DNA of 64,000 bases from CAWBLP01 sp963789495 (GTDB lineage: Bacteria > Pseudomonadota > Alphaproteobacteria > Acetobacterales > Acetobacteraceae), in NCBI GenBank assembly GCA_963789495.1, contig CAWBLP010000010.1, forward strand, positions 682,001 to 746,000. Direction: 5' to 3'. The translations under genes and the position numbers were made by a program. Positions 8,231-16,586 of the stretch are shown one piece after another; the first letter of the stretch is position 1; every line of letters begins with the position of its first letter. Under the pieces are notes generated by a model that was not told the origin of the DNA, made no database searches, and saw nothing but the letters and a program-made list of their open reading frames with translations.

Positions 8231-9721
8231 CTACCCGCGAGGCCGGCGTCGCACCTCCGGCCTGACATGCCGGAAGTTCAGCGTGGCGGGATCGGCCAGC
8301 ACCGGCCCGGGCGCGATGGCGACGAGGATCCGTTCCGCGATCGGGGTAAAATCGGCGCGGAAATGCACCGAGGACTTCAGCGCCACGATCGGACAGGAGG
8401 CCGGCTCCACACCGACATGGCGGATGATCGCCTGGTCCAGCGCCTGCATCTTGCGGCTGACCACCACCACCCGCACGCCATCGATGTCGATCAGGGCGGT
8501 CGGCCCCAGATTGGCGGGATTGCCGGCGCCCATTGGCCCGGTCAGGGTGAAGCGTCCGTCGGTCAGCTTCTCCACCCGCGCACTGCAGGCGAACGGCATG
8601 CCGTCGGACTTGCCACCGAGCGACAGCGGGATGGTCGCGCCCTCGCCGGCGGTGTGGCAGGCGGCGGCGCTCTCGGCGTCGTTGATCAGGCACAGCAGGG
8701 CGCCGGTGGCGCGCTGGCGCACCAGTTCGGCGAGCAGGCCGGTGGTGTCGCCATGTCCCCCGCCGCCGGGATTGTCCTGGGTATCGGCCATCACGATCGG
8801 CTTGCTCGCGCCCTGCGCCAGGCGCTTCGCCTCGGCCACCGCCTGGGCGGCGGGCAGCGTGTCCTGCACGAAGGCGCTCTCGCGGCTGGCGACATGCGCG
8901 AGCAAGGCGTCGGCGGCCGCGTCGGCCTTGGCCTGGGTGTCGGCATAGGCGGCCAGTGCCGGCCCGCAATCGGCGAAGTCGGCGAACGGGAAGCCGAAGC
9001 AGAAGGCCAGTTCCGCCACCTCCATCCGATCCGCCAGCGAGGCGCGTTCGGCCATCACCTCCTGCATCGGCGCCAGCAGCGTGCATTGGCTGCCCAGGGG
9101 AATCCAGAAGTCGAGCTGGCGGAATGCCCGCGTCCAGGGGGTGCCGCGCTCGATGCGTTGCAGCAACAGCCGCATCGCCTGCGCGCCGGCCGCCTTCATG
9201 TCGATATGCGGGTAGGTGCGGAACGGCACCAGCGCGTCGCACAGTCGCACCATCAGTTCGGTGAGGTTGCAATGCGGGTCGAGGCTGATGGTCAGCGGCA
9301 TATCCGGGCCGGCGATCGCGCGCACCCGGCGCAGCAGCTCGCCCTCGGCGTCCGGGTAGCTGTCCACCACGCCGGCGCCGTGCAGATCGAGGTAGATGCC
9401 GTCCAGCGGACCGGCGTCCAGCGCGTCCGACAGCCGCGCGCAGATCAGCGCCGACAGCCGCTCGAACGCCTCGTCCTGAACCGGTCCTGCCGGGTTGGCG
9501 AAACCCCAGGCGAGCGGGACCAGCGTGACGTCCGCGGCCTCGGCGGTGGCGATGGCGCCGGCGCAGGGGACCGAGGTGCCGCGCAGGGTGGGGATCAGCG
9601 CCTCATCGCGCTGCACCGGCGGGAAGCCGCCCGGCTGCAGGAAGTCCGCCCAACCGGTCGGGCGCGGGGCGAAGGAGTGGCTTTCGTGCAGGAAGCCGCC
9701 GATGGCGATGCGAAGGGGCAT
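8231..9721 (-). CDS. M81 family metallopeptidase (MlrC-like)
   Basis: A 496-residue member of the M81/MlrC family, named for a protein of microcystin breakdown but broadly distributed and mostly of unknown substrate. Seen here are the N-terminal IAIGGFLHESHSF, the acidic strand GIYLDLHGAGVV, the metal-ligand region TISLDPHCNLTELM and FRTYPHIDM, then DTQDNPGGGGHGDTTGLL, all family landmarks. The length matches full M81 proteins (about 490-500). It starts at ATG 9721 and is convergent with the small lipoprotein gene. A peptidase or amidohydrolase role for a small secondary metabolite is inferred from the family only. Confidence 0.85.
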   Translation of the reverse strand: MPLRIAIGGFLHESHSFAPRPTGWADFLQPGGFPPVQRDEALIPTLRGTSVPCAGAIATAEAADVTLVPLAWGFANPAGPVQDEAFERLSALICARLSDALDAGPLDGIYLDLHGAGVVDSYPDAEGELLRRVRAIAGPDMPLTISLDPHCNLTELMVRLCDALVPFRTYPHIDMKAAGAQAMRLLLQRIERGTPWTRAFRQLDFWIPLGSQCTLLAPMQEVMAERASLADRMEVAELAFCFGFPFADFADCGPALAAYADTQAKADAAADALLAHVASRESAFVQDTLPAAQAVAEAKRLAQGASKPIVMADTQDNPGGGGHGDTTGLLAELVRQRATGALLCLINDAESAAACHTAGEGATIPLSLGGKSDGMPFACSARVEKLTDGRFTLTGPMGAGNPANLGPTALIDIDGVRVVVVSRKMQALDQAIIRHVGVEPASCPIVALKSSVHFRADFTPIAERILVAIAPGPVLADPATLNFRHVRPEVRRRPRG

Positions 9722-10047
9722 GACTGGGTCCGGACGTGGTAAGTGGCACAACAGGGTTCGGCATCCTCCACCGGCGCGCAGGCCGTCAAGCGATGCACCG
9801 GGCCGATGGGCCGGGTCGGCTGGCGCCGGGCGTTCGCCGGACGTAGTGCCGGTCGCAGGCCTTGCCCCGCCTGTGGGACCAACCGCGCCATCACTGCGCC
9901 CGAGACGCGTCCCTGGCCGGCACGACCGCCGGGTCGGACCCGGGGCTGGCGGGCAAGGTCCGGCGCCCCGCCCATCGCTGCCACACGCCGAGGCGCCCGT
10001 CGCGGAGCGCCCTCCGACGGGAGGTCGCTGCGAAGCCACGCCGGCTG
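9722..10047. other. 326-bp gap, no supported gene
   Basis: Open frames run through this GC-rich stretch on both strands, but none has a family-like composition or a ribosome-binding site. No terminator or known repeat was recognised. It separates the cupin gene, whose stop lies at its right edge, from the start of the M81 gene, so it should hold the M81 promoter. Confidence 0.4.
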
Positions 10048-10548
10048 CTAGGGCTGCTTGTGGATCGGGTCCACCCAGTACACCGATTCCGGCTTCTCGA
10101 CCGGCTCGATGTCCAGGTTCACCACCACCGCTTCATTGTCGCTGCGCACCAGGACGCATTCCAGCGTCTCATCGCTGCTGGCGTTGATCTCCTGATGCGG
10201 CACATAGGGCGGCACGAAGATGAAATCGCCTGCCTCGGCCTCGGCCACGAACTCCAGCTGCTCGCCCCACCGCATGCGGGCCTTGCCGCGCACCACATAG
10301 ATCACGCTCTCCAACGCGCCATGGTGATGCGCTCCCGTCTTGGCGTTGGCATGGATGTGCACCGTGCCGGCCCAGATCTTCTGCGCCCCCACCCGCGCGG
10401 CATTGATCGCCGCGGCACGGTTCATGCCCGGAGTCTGCGCCGTGTTGGTGTCGAGCTGGTTGCCCTTGATGACCCGCACGCCGTTGTGGCGCCAGTCGAC
10501 GCTGCCGGGCGCCGGCGCCGCGTGCTCATGGTCGTGCGCGTGGCTCAT
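10048..10548 (-). CDS. Cupin-domain protein
   Basis: A 166-residue single-domain cupin. The metal-binding motif 1 is HIHANAKTGAHHHGALESVI (H-x-H-H spacing with a downstream E), and motif 2 is PPYVPHQEIN. A His-rich N-terminus (MSHAHDHEHAA) may bind metal. Such stand-alone cupins include dioxygenases and sugar isomerases; the sequence does not decide which. It is transcribed away from the hypothetical gene at 10730, with 181 bases between the starts. Confidence 0.75.
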   Translation of the reverse strand: MSHAHDHEHAAPAPGSVDWRHNGVRVIKGNQLDTNTAQTPGMNRAAAINAARVGAQKIWAGTVHIHANAKTGAHHHGALESVIYVVRGKARMRWGEQLEFVAEAEAGDFIFVPPYVPHQEINASSDETLECVLVRSDNEAVVVNLDIEPVEKPESVYWVDPIHKQP

Positions 10549-10729
10549 TGTCTTGCTCCGCTCGCTATCGCTGCGCCGGTTGTGGCGCCCCGCATGGCAA
10601 AAGGGAAGCCCGCCCGCTGCCGCGCGGGCGCATCAGACCCGCCCCTGGGCTCGTAAGGTTGTGAGCCACGTCACAGACGGCACCGCCCCGCCCCGCTAAG
10701 CCTGCCCGCAAGTAAGTCCGGGGAGTGCC

Positions 10730-11443
10730 ATGGAACACCCGACCGACCTGCATGCGTTGAGTCTCGTGTATCTGCATGACCCCGGTACCATCCAGAACCT
10801 GCCGCAGGGCCGGATCTTCGAGGAACTTGCCGACGGGAACTACCGGGCGCTGGTGTTCCGGCCGGAGCGGTGGCGCCTCGCCGACCACGACCACCTGGTG
10901 CTGGCCCGGGCGAGGCGGGATAGCCGTCATATCGGACTTCTGGCGGCCTCGGACGGCCATTCCGGCCGCGAAGCCTTCCTGCATCTGGAGACCGCCTTCC
11001 TCCCCCCGGACACCGCCGACCTCCACCTGTTGCAGCGCATGCTCGCGCTCATGCTGCTGCGGATCGAGGGGCAGGATGCCGCACCCGCGGTGATCAGCGC
11101 CTGCACCGGCGATGCCGCCTGCCTGGCCGCGCTGCGCCAGCTCGCTGCCTGCTGCCCCGGCGCAGTGCTGTTCCCCGAGACCGACAAGGTCGCCACGCTC
11201 GCCACCGTCGCCCTGGCGCGGCGGATCGCCCCGCACGTCATGCCGCGTGCGCAGCTGGATGTGTCCTGCGGGCGGATCTCCGATGTCGTGGATCAGGTCC
11301 TGGCGGTGCTCGACCTGCGTGGTTGCAGCTCGCTGGACGTGATGGACGCTGCCCGCGACATCTACCGGGCCCGCCGCGCACGGACCGCGCAGCGCCAGAC
11401 CGTGGACGAGACCCAGGTGGTCCGCCGCGCTGCCGGGTCCTAG
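10730..11443 (+). CDS. Conserved-looking hypothetical protein, 237 residues
   Basis: I do not recognise this protein. It starts MEHPTDLHALSLVYLHDPGT, has no signal peptide or membrane segment, and is rich in Leu, Ala and Arg with cysteines clustered at SACTGDAACLAALRQLAACC. Codon use and composition look like those of neighbouring genes, and the frame is intact. The start ATG follows GGGGAGTGCC. It is read away from the cupin gene and ends 23 bases before repeat copy B. Confidence 0.55.
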   Translation: MEHPTDLHALSLVYLHDPGTIQNLPQGRIFEELADGNYRALVFRPERWRLADHDHLVLARARRDSRHIGLLAASDGHSGREAFLHLETAFLPPDTADLHLLQRMLALMLLRIEGQDAAPAVISACTGDAACLAALRQLAACCPGAVLFPETDKVATLATVALARRIAPHVMPRAQLDVSCGRISDVVDQVLAVLDLRGCSSLDVMDAARDIYRARRARTAQRQTVDETQVVRRAAGS

Positions 11444-11465
11444 CCAGAGTTCCTCGGTCTGGGCT

Positions 11466-11810
11466 GCGCTCTGGTGGTGGGACGCGGCAGGCGTTGGAGG
11501 CTTTGCCCCCGCACCCCCATCAAGGGGCGCTGCCCCTTGAAACCCCGCCAAGGGCCCGACCCTGTCATGTAAGTTGAGGTGGTGAGCGGCAGGTTTAGAA
11601 GGAATTCCCAAAAATACAGCCCTAGGTAGAATTTACTGCCAAAGCGATGCGGGCCCGGACGCTGGGCGACTTGGAACCAACTTGGTTGGAATGGGGCGCG
11701 CCCACGCGCCCATCCCCAAATGACTCCGATTGCACGGGCGAGAATTTGCTGGAGGGCTTGGAGGCAACGCCTCCCTTTGGGGTTCGTGGCAAAGCCCCGG
11801 GTCATCCCGC
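11466..11810 (+). repeat. Dispersed multi-hairpin element, copy B (core replaced)
   Basis: The left arm (11466-11560) is nearly identical to the left arms of copies A and C: CTGGTGGTGGGACG, then CAAGGGGCGCTGCCCCTTG and CCCCGCCAAGGGCC. Halfway through, the sequence changes into about 120 bases with lower GC (around 11561-11680) that have no counterpart in the other copies. It then returns to a diverged right arm (GGAGGCAACGCCTCC and GGCAAAGCCCC, up to about 11800). It sits between two convergent genes and ends against the acyltransferase stop codon. Confidence 0.7.
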
Positions 11811-11815
11811 CCCGA

Positions 11816-12964
11816 TCAGGGTGTGTCAGATGCAGGACCCGCGGCGGCCAGTGCGGGCGCGGCAACCAGACCGCCGGTCCGCGCCCGGTCGGCCAGGATG
11901 CGGCCGGCCCGCAGGGCGGGACGCTCGACCCAGCGGTGCAGCAGCGCCGCGGCGCCGATCGGCACCAGACAGGCGACCGGAATCCACAGCGCAGTGAATA
12001 GCGCCGCATCAGCCTCGGCCAGCCAGGCCAGGGCAAGCCCGCAGGTCTTCTGGATCGGCTCATTGGCGAGGTAGATCCCGTACGACCAGGCGCCCAGCCG
12101 CAGCAGCAGCGGCAGCCGCAGCAGCCGCGCCACCGGCTGCAGCGCCCGCACGCCCGGATAGGCTTGCGCCGTCAGGCACAGCGTCCACAGCAGCGCCGGC
12201 AGCAGCTTCTCCGGTCCGCCCTGCGGCAGGCACAGCAGCAGCGTGGCGAGCAGCACCCAGCCATAGCGCCGCGCCGCCCCCGGCCCGCCGCGCAGCAGTT
12301 GGGCGCTGGCGATGCCCAAGGCGAAGAACTGAGCCTTGTTCGGGAGGAACGCCCGGCTGAACTGCCAGGGTTCCGGCGCCACCGCCTGCCAGCCCAGGCC
12401 CAGCACCGCCAGCCCCAGGAACAGCACGGTCAGCCGCCGCGCCCCCAGCGGGCCCACCACCAGCATCGCCAACAGGTAGAACTGCCACTCGGTGGACAGG
12501 CTCCAGGCGGAGCCGAGGAAGCTCACCCAGGTCCCCGGCATCACCCCATTCGGCAGCAGCCCGTGGGCCATCACCAGATGGGCCAGGATCTCCCCCGGCC
12601 AGGCGGCGGGCCATCCAGCCGACCAGATGTCGTGCGCCGGGCTGGCCGGCCCGATCCATGGCAGCCGGCCGAAGTCGATCGGCAGCGCCTGCACCGGCAG
12701 CGCGATCGCCAACATCACCAGATACACCGGAAAGATCCGGGCGACGCGGGCGATGCAGAACGGCCGCGCGCGGTAGCCGAACCCCTCCAGCGAGCGCAGG
12801 ATCACCAGGCCGCTGAGCACGAAGAACACATCCACCGCGGCCCCGCCATGCGACAGCGGACGAACGATCCAGGCCGGGATGGCGGCGAATGGCGCCATGT
12901 GCCCCAGCATCACGTAGACGGCGAGCACGCCGCGCAGCCCGTCCAGGCAGTCCAGCCGCTTCAT
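11816..12964 (-). CDS. Membrane acyltransferase (OafA/YrhL, acyltransferase 3 family)
   Basis: A 382-residue multi-span inner-membrane acyltransferase. The N-terminal LDCLDGLRGVLAVYVMLGHM contains the family R-x10-H pattern, followed by AAVDVFFVLSGLVI and the FSLSTEW-like segment SAWSLSTEWQFYLLAMLVV. About ten hydrophobic segments span the rest. These enzymes O-acylate surface sugars or other extracytoplasmic acceptors. The C-terminal tail after RWVERPALRAG is Ala/Gly-rich. The gene is convergent with the hypothetical gene across repeat B. The acceptor molecule is unknown. Confidence 0.85.
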   Translation of the reverse strand: MKRLDCLDGLRGVLAVYVMLGHMAPFAAIPAWIVRPLSHGGAAVDVFFVLSGLVILRSLEGFGYRARPFCIARVARIFPVYLVMLAIALPVQALPIDFGRLPWIGPASPAHDIWSAGWPAAWPGEILAHLVMAHGLLPNGVMPGTWVSFLGSAWSLSTEWQFYLLAMLVVGPLGARRLTVLFLGLAVLGLGWQAVAPEPWQFSRAFLPNKAQFFALGIASAQLLRGGPGAARRYGWVLLATLLLCLPQGGPEKLLPALLWTLCLTAQAYPGVRALQPVARLLRLPLLLRLGAWSYGIYLANEPIQKTCGLALAWLAEADAALFTALWIPVACLVPIGAAALLHRWVERPALRAGRILADRARTGGLVAAPALAAAGPASDTP

Positions 12965-13066
12965 GGCGGCAGGATGCGGGTAGGCGGGTTAAGCAGAGGT
13001 TTGCGGCCGGTGCCACGCATGCCTGCCTGCGGTGAAACGCGGCAGGCGGCGGGGCCTGGCGCGTCG

Positions 13067-14362
13067 TCACGCGTGCGCCGAAAAGCCGGAGTAGACCCGC
13101 CTGCCGGCCTTCCAGGTGCCCAGCACCAGGCCTTCCAGGGCGCGGCCGTCGAACGGGGTGTTCTGCGCCTTGCCCGGCAGCTTGCCCGCCTCCACCTGCC
13201 AGGCTCGATCCGGGTGGAACAGGCACAGATCGGCCGGCGCGCCTTTCGCCAGACGGCCGGCCGCGATCCCCAGCAGCCGCGCCGGACGGGCGGTGAGCAG
13301 CTCGATCGCCTGGCTCAGGCTCAGCGCGCCGTTATGGGCCTGCACCAGGGTCACCGCGAGCAGCGTCGCCAGCCCGCTGCCGCCCGGCGTCGCCTGGGCG
13401 AAGGGCTGGCGCTTGTCGTCCGCATCGCAAGGCTGGTGGTCGGAAGCGACGGCGTCGATCGTGCCGTCCGCCAGCGCGGCCACCACCGCCTGGCGGTCGG
13501 CGTCCTTGCGCAGCGGCGGCGACAGCTTGGCGTAGGTGCGGAAGTCGCCGATCGCGGTCTCGTTCAGGTCGAAATAGGGCGGCGCGGTATCGCAGGTGAC
13601 GGCGATCCCGTCCTGCCTGGCGCGGCGGATCAGCTCCAGCGCCTCGCCGGTGGAAACGTGGGCGAAGTGCACCGCACCCCCGGTCAGCGCCGCCAGCCGG
13701 ATGTCGCGCGCGACCTGGATCGCCTCTGCCGCCGCCGGAATGCCGGGCAGGCCGAACCGGGTGGCGAGTTCGCCCTCGGTGGCCACGCCGCCCTCAGCCA
13801 GCGACGGATCCTCGGGATGCTGCACGATGCGGGCGTCGAAGCCGCGGGCGTAGGACAGCGCCAGCCGCATCAGCCGGGACGAGCGCAGGGTGCGGCCGCC
13901 ATCGGTGAAGGCGACGGCGCCGGCCTCGCGCAGCAGGCCCAGTTCGGCCAGCTCCTCGCCGCGGCAGCCGCGGGTGATCGCGGCATAGGGCAGGATGGTG
14001 AGGCTGCCGGTCTCCTCCCCCCGGGTGCGCAGCAGATGCACCAGCGCCGGGTCGTCGATCGGCGGCAGCGTGTCGGGCAGGGCGGCGAGGGTGGTGATGC
14101 CGCCGGCCGCCGCCGCCTGCGCGGCCGAGGCAATGGTCTCCCGATACTCGTAGCCGGGCTCGCCGAGCGCGGCGCGCATGTCCACCAGGCCGGGGCAGAG
14201 GATCGCGCCGTCCTCCTGCACCACGATGGCGTGGTCCGGCCGGCCGATCCCGGACCCGAGGTCGACGATAAGCCCGTCGCGCACCAGCAGGTCGCCGACG
14301 CTGTCGACGCCGCAGGATGCATCCAGCAGCCGTACGCCGGTGAACAGGGTGTCAGGGCTCAT
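13067..14362 (-). CDS. pyrC: Dihydroorotase-like protein lacking the HxH zinc motif (PyrC' / PyrX type)
   Basis: A 431-residue amidohydrolase homologous to class I dihydroorotase of pyrimidine synthesis. Where active enzymes have D-x-H-x-H-x-R-E-P-G, this one reads DMRAALGEPG (residues 61-70): both zinc-binding histidines and the substrate arginine are replaced. Later landmarks remain, including AHVSTGEALELI and VASDHQPCD. Known zinc-less homologues encoded beside pyrB are structural partners of aspartate carbamoyltransferase rather than catalysts. Its start overlaps the pyrB stop by 11 bases, fitting such a complex. An active dihydroorotase would then have to be encoded elsewhere; that is inference. 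Confidence 0.82.
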   Translation of the reverse strand: MSPDTLFTGVRLLDASCGVDSVGDLLVRDGLIVDLGSGIGRPDHAIVVQEDGAILCPGLVDMRAALGEPGYEYRETIASAAQAAAAGGITTLAALPDTLPPIDDPALVHLLRTRGEETGSLTILPYAAITRGCRGEELAELGLLREAGAVAFTDGGRTLRSSRLMRLALSYARGFDARIVQHPEDPSLAEGGVATEGELATRFGLPGIPAAAEAIQVARDIRLAALTGGAVHFAHVSTGEALELIRRARQDGIAVTCDTAPPYFDLNETAIGDFRTYAKLSPPLRKDADRQAVVAALADGTIDAVASDHQPCDADDKRQPFAQATPGGSGLATLLAVTLVQAHNGALSLSQAIELLTARPARLLGIAAGRLAKGAPADLCLFHPDRAWQVEAGKLPGKAQNTPFDGRALEGLVLGTWKAGRRVYSGFSAHA

Positions 14363-15290
14363 TGCGTCCGTGTCCGCGCGCCAGCGTATCCAGCACGGCC
14401 ATGCGCACCGCCACGCCCATCTCCACCTGTTCCTTGATCAGGCTGCGCTCGGGATCGTCCGCCACCGCGCTGTCGATCTCCACGCCGCGGTTCATCGGGC
14501 CGGGATGCATCACCAGCGCGTCCGGCTTCGCCCAGGCCAGCTTCTCCGCGTCCAGCCCGTAGAACCGGAAATACTCGCGCGCGCTGGGCACCAGGCCGCG
14601 CTGCATCCGCTCCTTCTGCAGCCGTAGCATCATCACGATATCGGCGCCCGCCAGGCCCGCCCGCATGTCGTGGAACACGGTCACGCCCAGCCTTGCCGCC
14701 TCGGCCGGGATCAGCGTCGGCGGCGCCACCACATGCACCCGGCTGCCCATGGTGGTGAGCAGGTGGATGTTGGACCGCGCCACCCGCGAGTGCAGCACGT
14801 CGCCGCAGATCGCGACCGTCAGCCCTTCCAGCCGGCCCTTGCGGCGGCGGATGGTCAACGCATCCAGCAGCGCCTGGGTCGGGTGCTCGTGGGTGCCGTC
14901 GCCGGCGTTGATCACCGCGGCATCCACCTTCTGCGCCAGCAGGTTGGGCGCGCCGGACTGGTCGTGCCGCACCACCAGCAGGTCGCAATGCATGGCGTTG
15001 AGCGTGGCGGCGGTGTCCAGCAGCGTCTCCCCCTTGTTCACCGAGGAGGTGGAGACGGACATGTTGATGACGTCGGCGCCGAGTCGCTTTCCGGCAAGCT
15101 CGAAACTGGTGCGGGTGCGGGTGGAATCCTCGAAGAACAGGCTGATCAGGGTGCGCCCGCGCAGCAGGTCGCGCTGGGTTTTGCCCTGGCGGTTGAGCAG
15201 CACGTAACTCTCGGCCAGGTCGAGCAGATGCCCGATCTCGGGCGGATAGAGCCCCTCGATCGCCAGGAGGTGTTTCTGTCGGTAGGACAC
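14352..15290 (-). CDS. pyrB: Aspartate carbamoyltransferase catalytic subunit
   Basis: A 312-residue enzyme joining carbamoyl phosphate and aspartate to carbamoyl-aspartate, the second step of pyrimidine synthesis. The carbamoyl-phosphate loop FFEDSTRTRTSFE is at residues 52-64, the HPTQALLD motif near 136, and the aspartate-binding region MMLRLQKERM and HPGPMNRGVEID further on. Length and motifs are complete. It is the first gene of the pyrB-pyrC' pair and overlaps it. It may form a dodecamer with the zinc-less PyrC', as in other bacteria with this arrangement. Confidence 0.95.
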   Translation of the reverse strand: MSYRQKHLLAIEGLYPPEIGHLLDLAESYVLLNRQGKTQRDLLRGRTLISLFFEDSTRTRTSFELAGKRLGADVINMSVSTSSVNKGETLLDTAATLNAMHCDLLVVRHDQSGAPNLLAQKVDAAVINAGDGTHEHPTQALLDALTIRRRKGRLEGLTVAICGDVLHSRVARSNIHLLTTMGSRVHVVAPPTLIPAEAARLGVTVFHDMRAGLAGADIVMMLRLQKERMQRGLVPSAREYFRFYGLDAEKLAWAKPDALVMHPGPMNRGVEIDSAVADDPERSLIKEQVEMGVAVRMAVLDTLARGHGRNEP

Positions 15291-15346
15291 ACGCCTTGGT
15301 GGCAGGTTTTTCGGCGGTGCGTCAATCCGGTGCCGCGGCCATGCGG

Positions 15347-16066
15347 TTATGCGGCACGCGGCAGCGCCAGCGGCAGCGGGGCAGTGGCGGGACGCGCGGG
15401 GGCGGGCGGGCGCACGGCGTCGCAGCGCAGGGCCGGGTTGGGCTGGCGGGGACGCGGGGCGAACCAGAGCCCGTTCTCACGGTGCAAGGGGTTCTTGTTG
15501 ACCACCGGCGATGCGGTGGTGTTTGGCGCGGCCGGGCGGGTGGCGGTGGTCGGCTGTGCTGCGGGCAATGTGGCAGCGACGCGCCGGGATGTGACGACTG
15601 GCTGGGGCGCTGGCGCCACCAGGGGTGCGGCGGCTGTCCTGGGTGCGGGTGGCGCGGCGGCGGGCTGGGCTGCGGGTTGCGGCAGCGCCGGGGCCAGGCG
15701 GCGCGCCGGGCGCTGCTGGCGCTGTTCCAGCTCCCGCAGCGTGGCCGTCATCACCCGGGACAGCGCAATCGCTCGGCCCTGAAAGCGCAGCATCAGGGTG
15801 GCAGGCAGGTCCGGCACGGCGGCGCAGCGGAAGGCCTCCATCAGCGCGTGATGGGCGGCGACGCAGCGGCCGGCGAGCGCGGCCTCCGCCGGGTCGCGCG
15901 GGGCGAGCGCCGCGACCAAATGCAGCGCGGCCTGGCGGGATTCGGCGAGGTCCTGCGGCGTGAGCTGCTTGTGCTGCGGCAGCGCGTCCAGCGTGTTGCG
16001 CAGCAGGGTGTTGAGAGTGGCGAGGTCGAGCGGGCTGCTCGGGGCGGCGGGTTGGGGTTCCGGCAT
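15347..16066 (-). CDS. Hypothetical protein with Pro/Ala-rich C-terminal half
   Basis: A 239-residue protein I cannot assign. The first 120 residues look helical (LDLATLNTLLRNTLDALPQH, then ALAGRCVAAHHALMEAFRCA) and could be a small helical bundle. The rest is low complexity, rich in Pro, Ala, Thr and Arg, ending ALPRAA. ATG 16066 was preferred over upstream in-frame starts because residues before it are arbitrary. It is followed 56 bases later by pyrB on the same strand. It has no signal peptide; the low-complexity tail could be a linker or nucleic-acid-binding tail. Confidence 0.6.
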   Translation of the reverse strand: MPEPQPAAPSSPLDLATLNTLLRNTLDALPQHKQLTPQDLAESRQAALHLVAALAPRDPAEAALAGRCVAAHHALMEAFRCAAVPDLPATLMLRFQGRAIALSRVMTATLRELEQRQQRPARRLAPALPQPAAQPAAAPPAPRTAAAPLVAPAPQPVVTSRRVAATLPAAQPTTATRPAAPNTTASPVVNKNPLHRENGLWFAPRPRQPNPALRCDAVRPPAPARPATAPLPLALPRAA

Positions 16067-16586
16067 GGAGGCTCCGCGGTGTGGTGTGGAGTGCGGAACA
16101 TAACGGAAACGCGTTAAGGGGCGATTAACCTGTGGTGGCGGATGACGACCCGGCGGCGTCCGGGGCGTTGCACCGGTGTGTTTGTGGCCGGTGTCCGTTG
16201 ATCGCCGAACCACCAGGACAACGCTACCGAGCGATCGACAGTAGCTCATGTCGAGACGCCGACCACTTCGACCCTGCACCAAATCGAGGAGTTGCCCCGT
16301 CCCGGTGGGCTCGTGAACCAGCCGCCCGCCAGACGCCGCACCGAATGCGCCGGCGCGGCGCCGGGCTGGCACCTCAGCCCCATCACTGGCAGGGCTCAGC
16401 GCCCAACGATCCACCCGCGCCCGACACGTCACCGGCGTTGCGGGGCAGGCCGGAGCCGATAATTTCACGGGCTCAACGCCCTGTTGGACAGGCTGCGCGG
16501 CTCTGCTTAGGCTTTGTCCCGGCTGGGCGGTGATGCCCTGCACGCGGGCACTGCCGCCCCAGACTCATCATCTGGGAGGATGCGGA
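16067..16586. other. 520-bp intergenic region between divergent genes
   Basis: No gene-like frame is supported in this region. It must contain the promoters of the Pro/Ala-rich protein (leftward) and the Rieske oxygenase (rightward). One possible sigma-70-like site near the right end is listed separately. Confidence 0.5.
16484..16512 (+). promoter_or_regulatory. Possible sigma-70 promoter for the Rieske oxygenase
   Basis: A TTGGAC hexamer (16484-16489) and TTAGGC (16507-16512) are separated by 17 bases. This would give a leader of about 65 bases before ATG 16587. The -10 match is weak. Confidence 0.25.

Noticed and set aside
6090..9272. A 3.2-kb continuous open frame on the minus strand joining CoA-transferase B to the M81 region
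   Set aside because: It is an artefact of high GC: it crosses repeat A and runs through M81 and CoA-transferase A genes in the wrong frame. The real genes use better starts and different frames.
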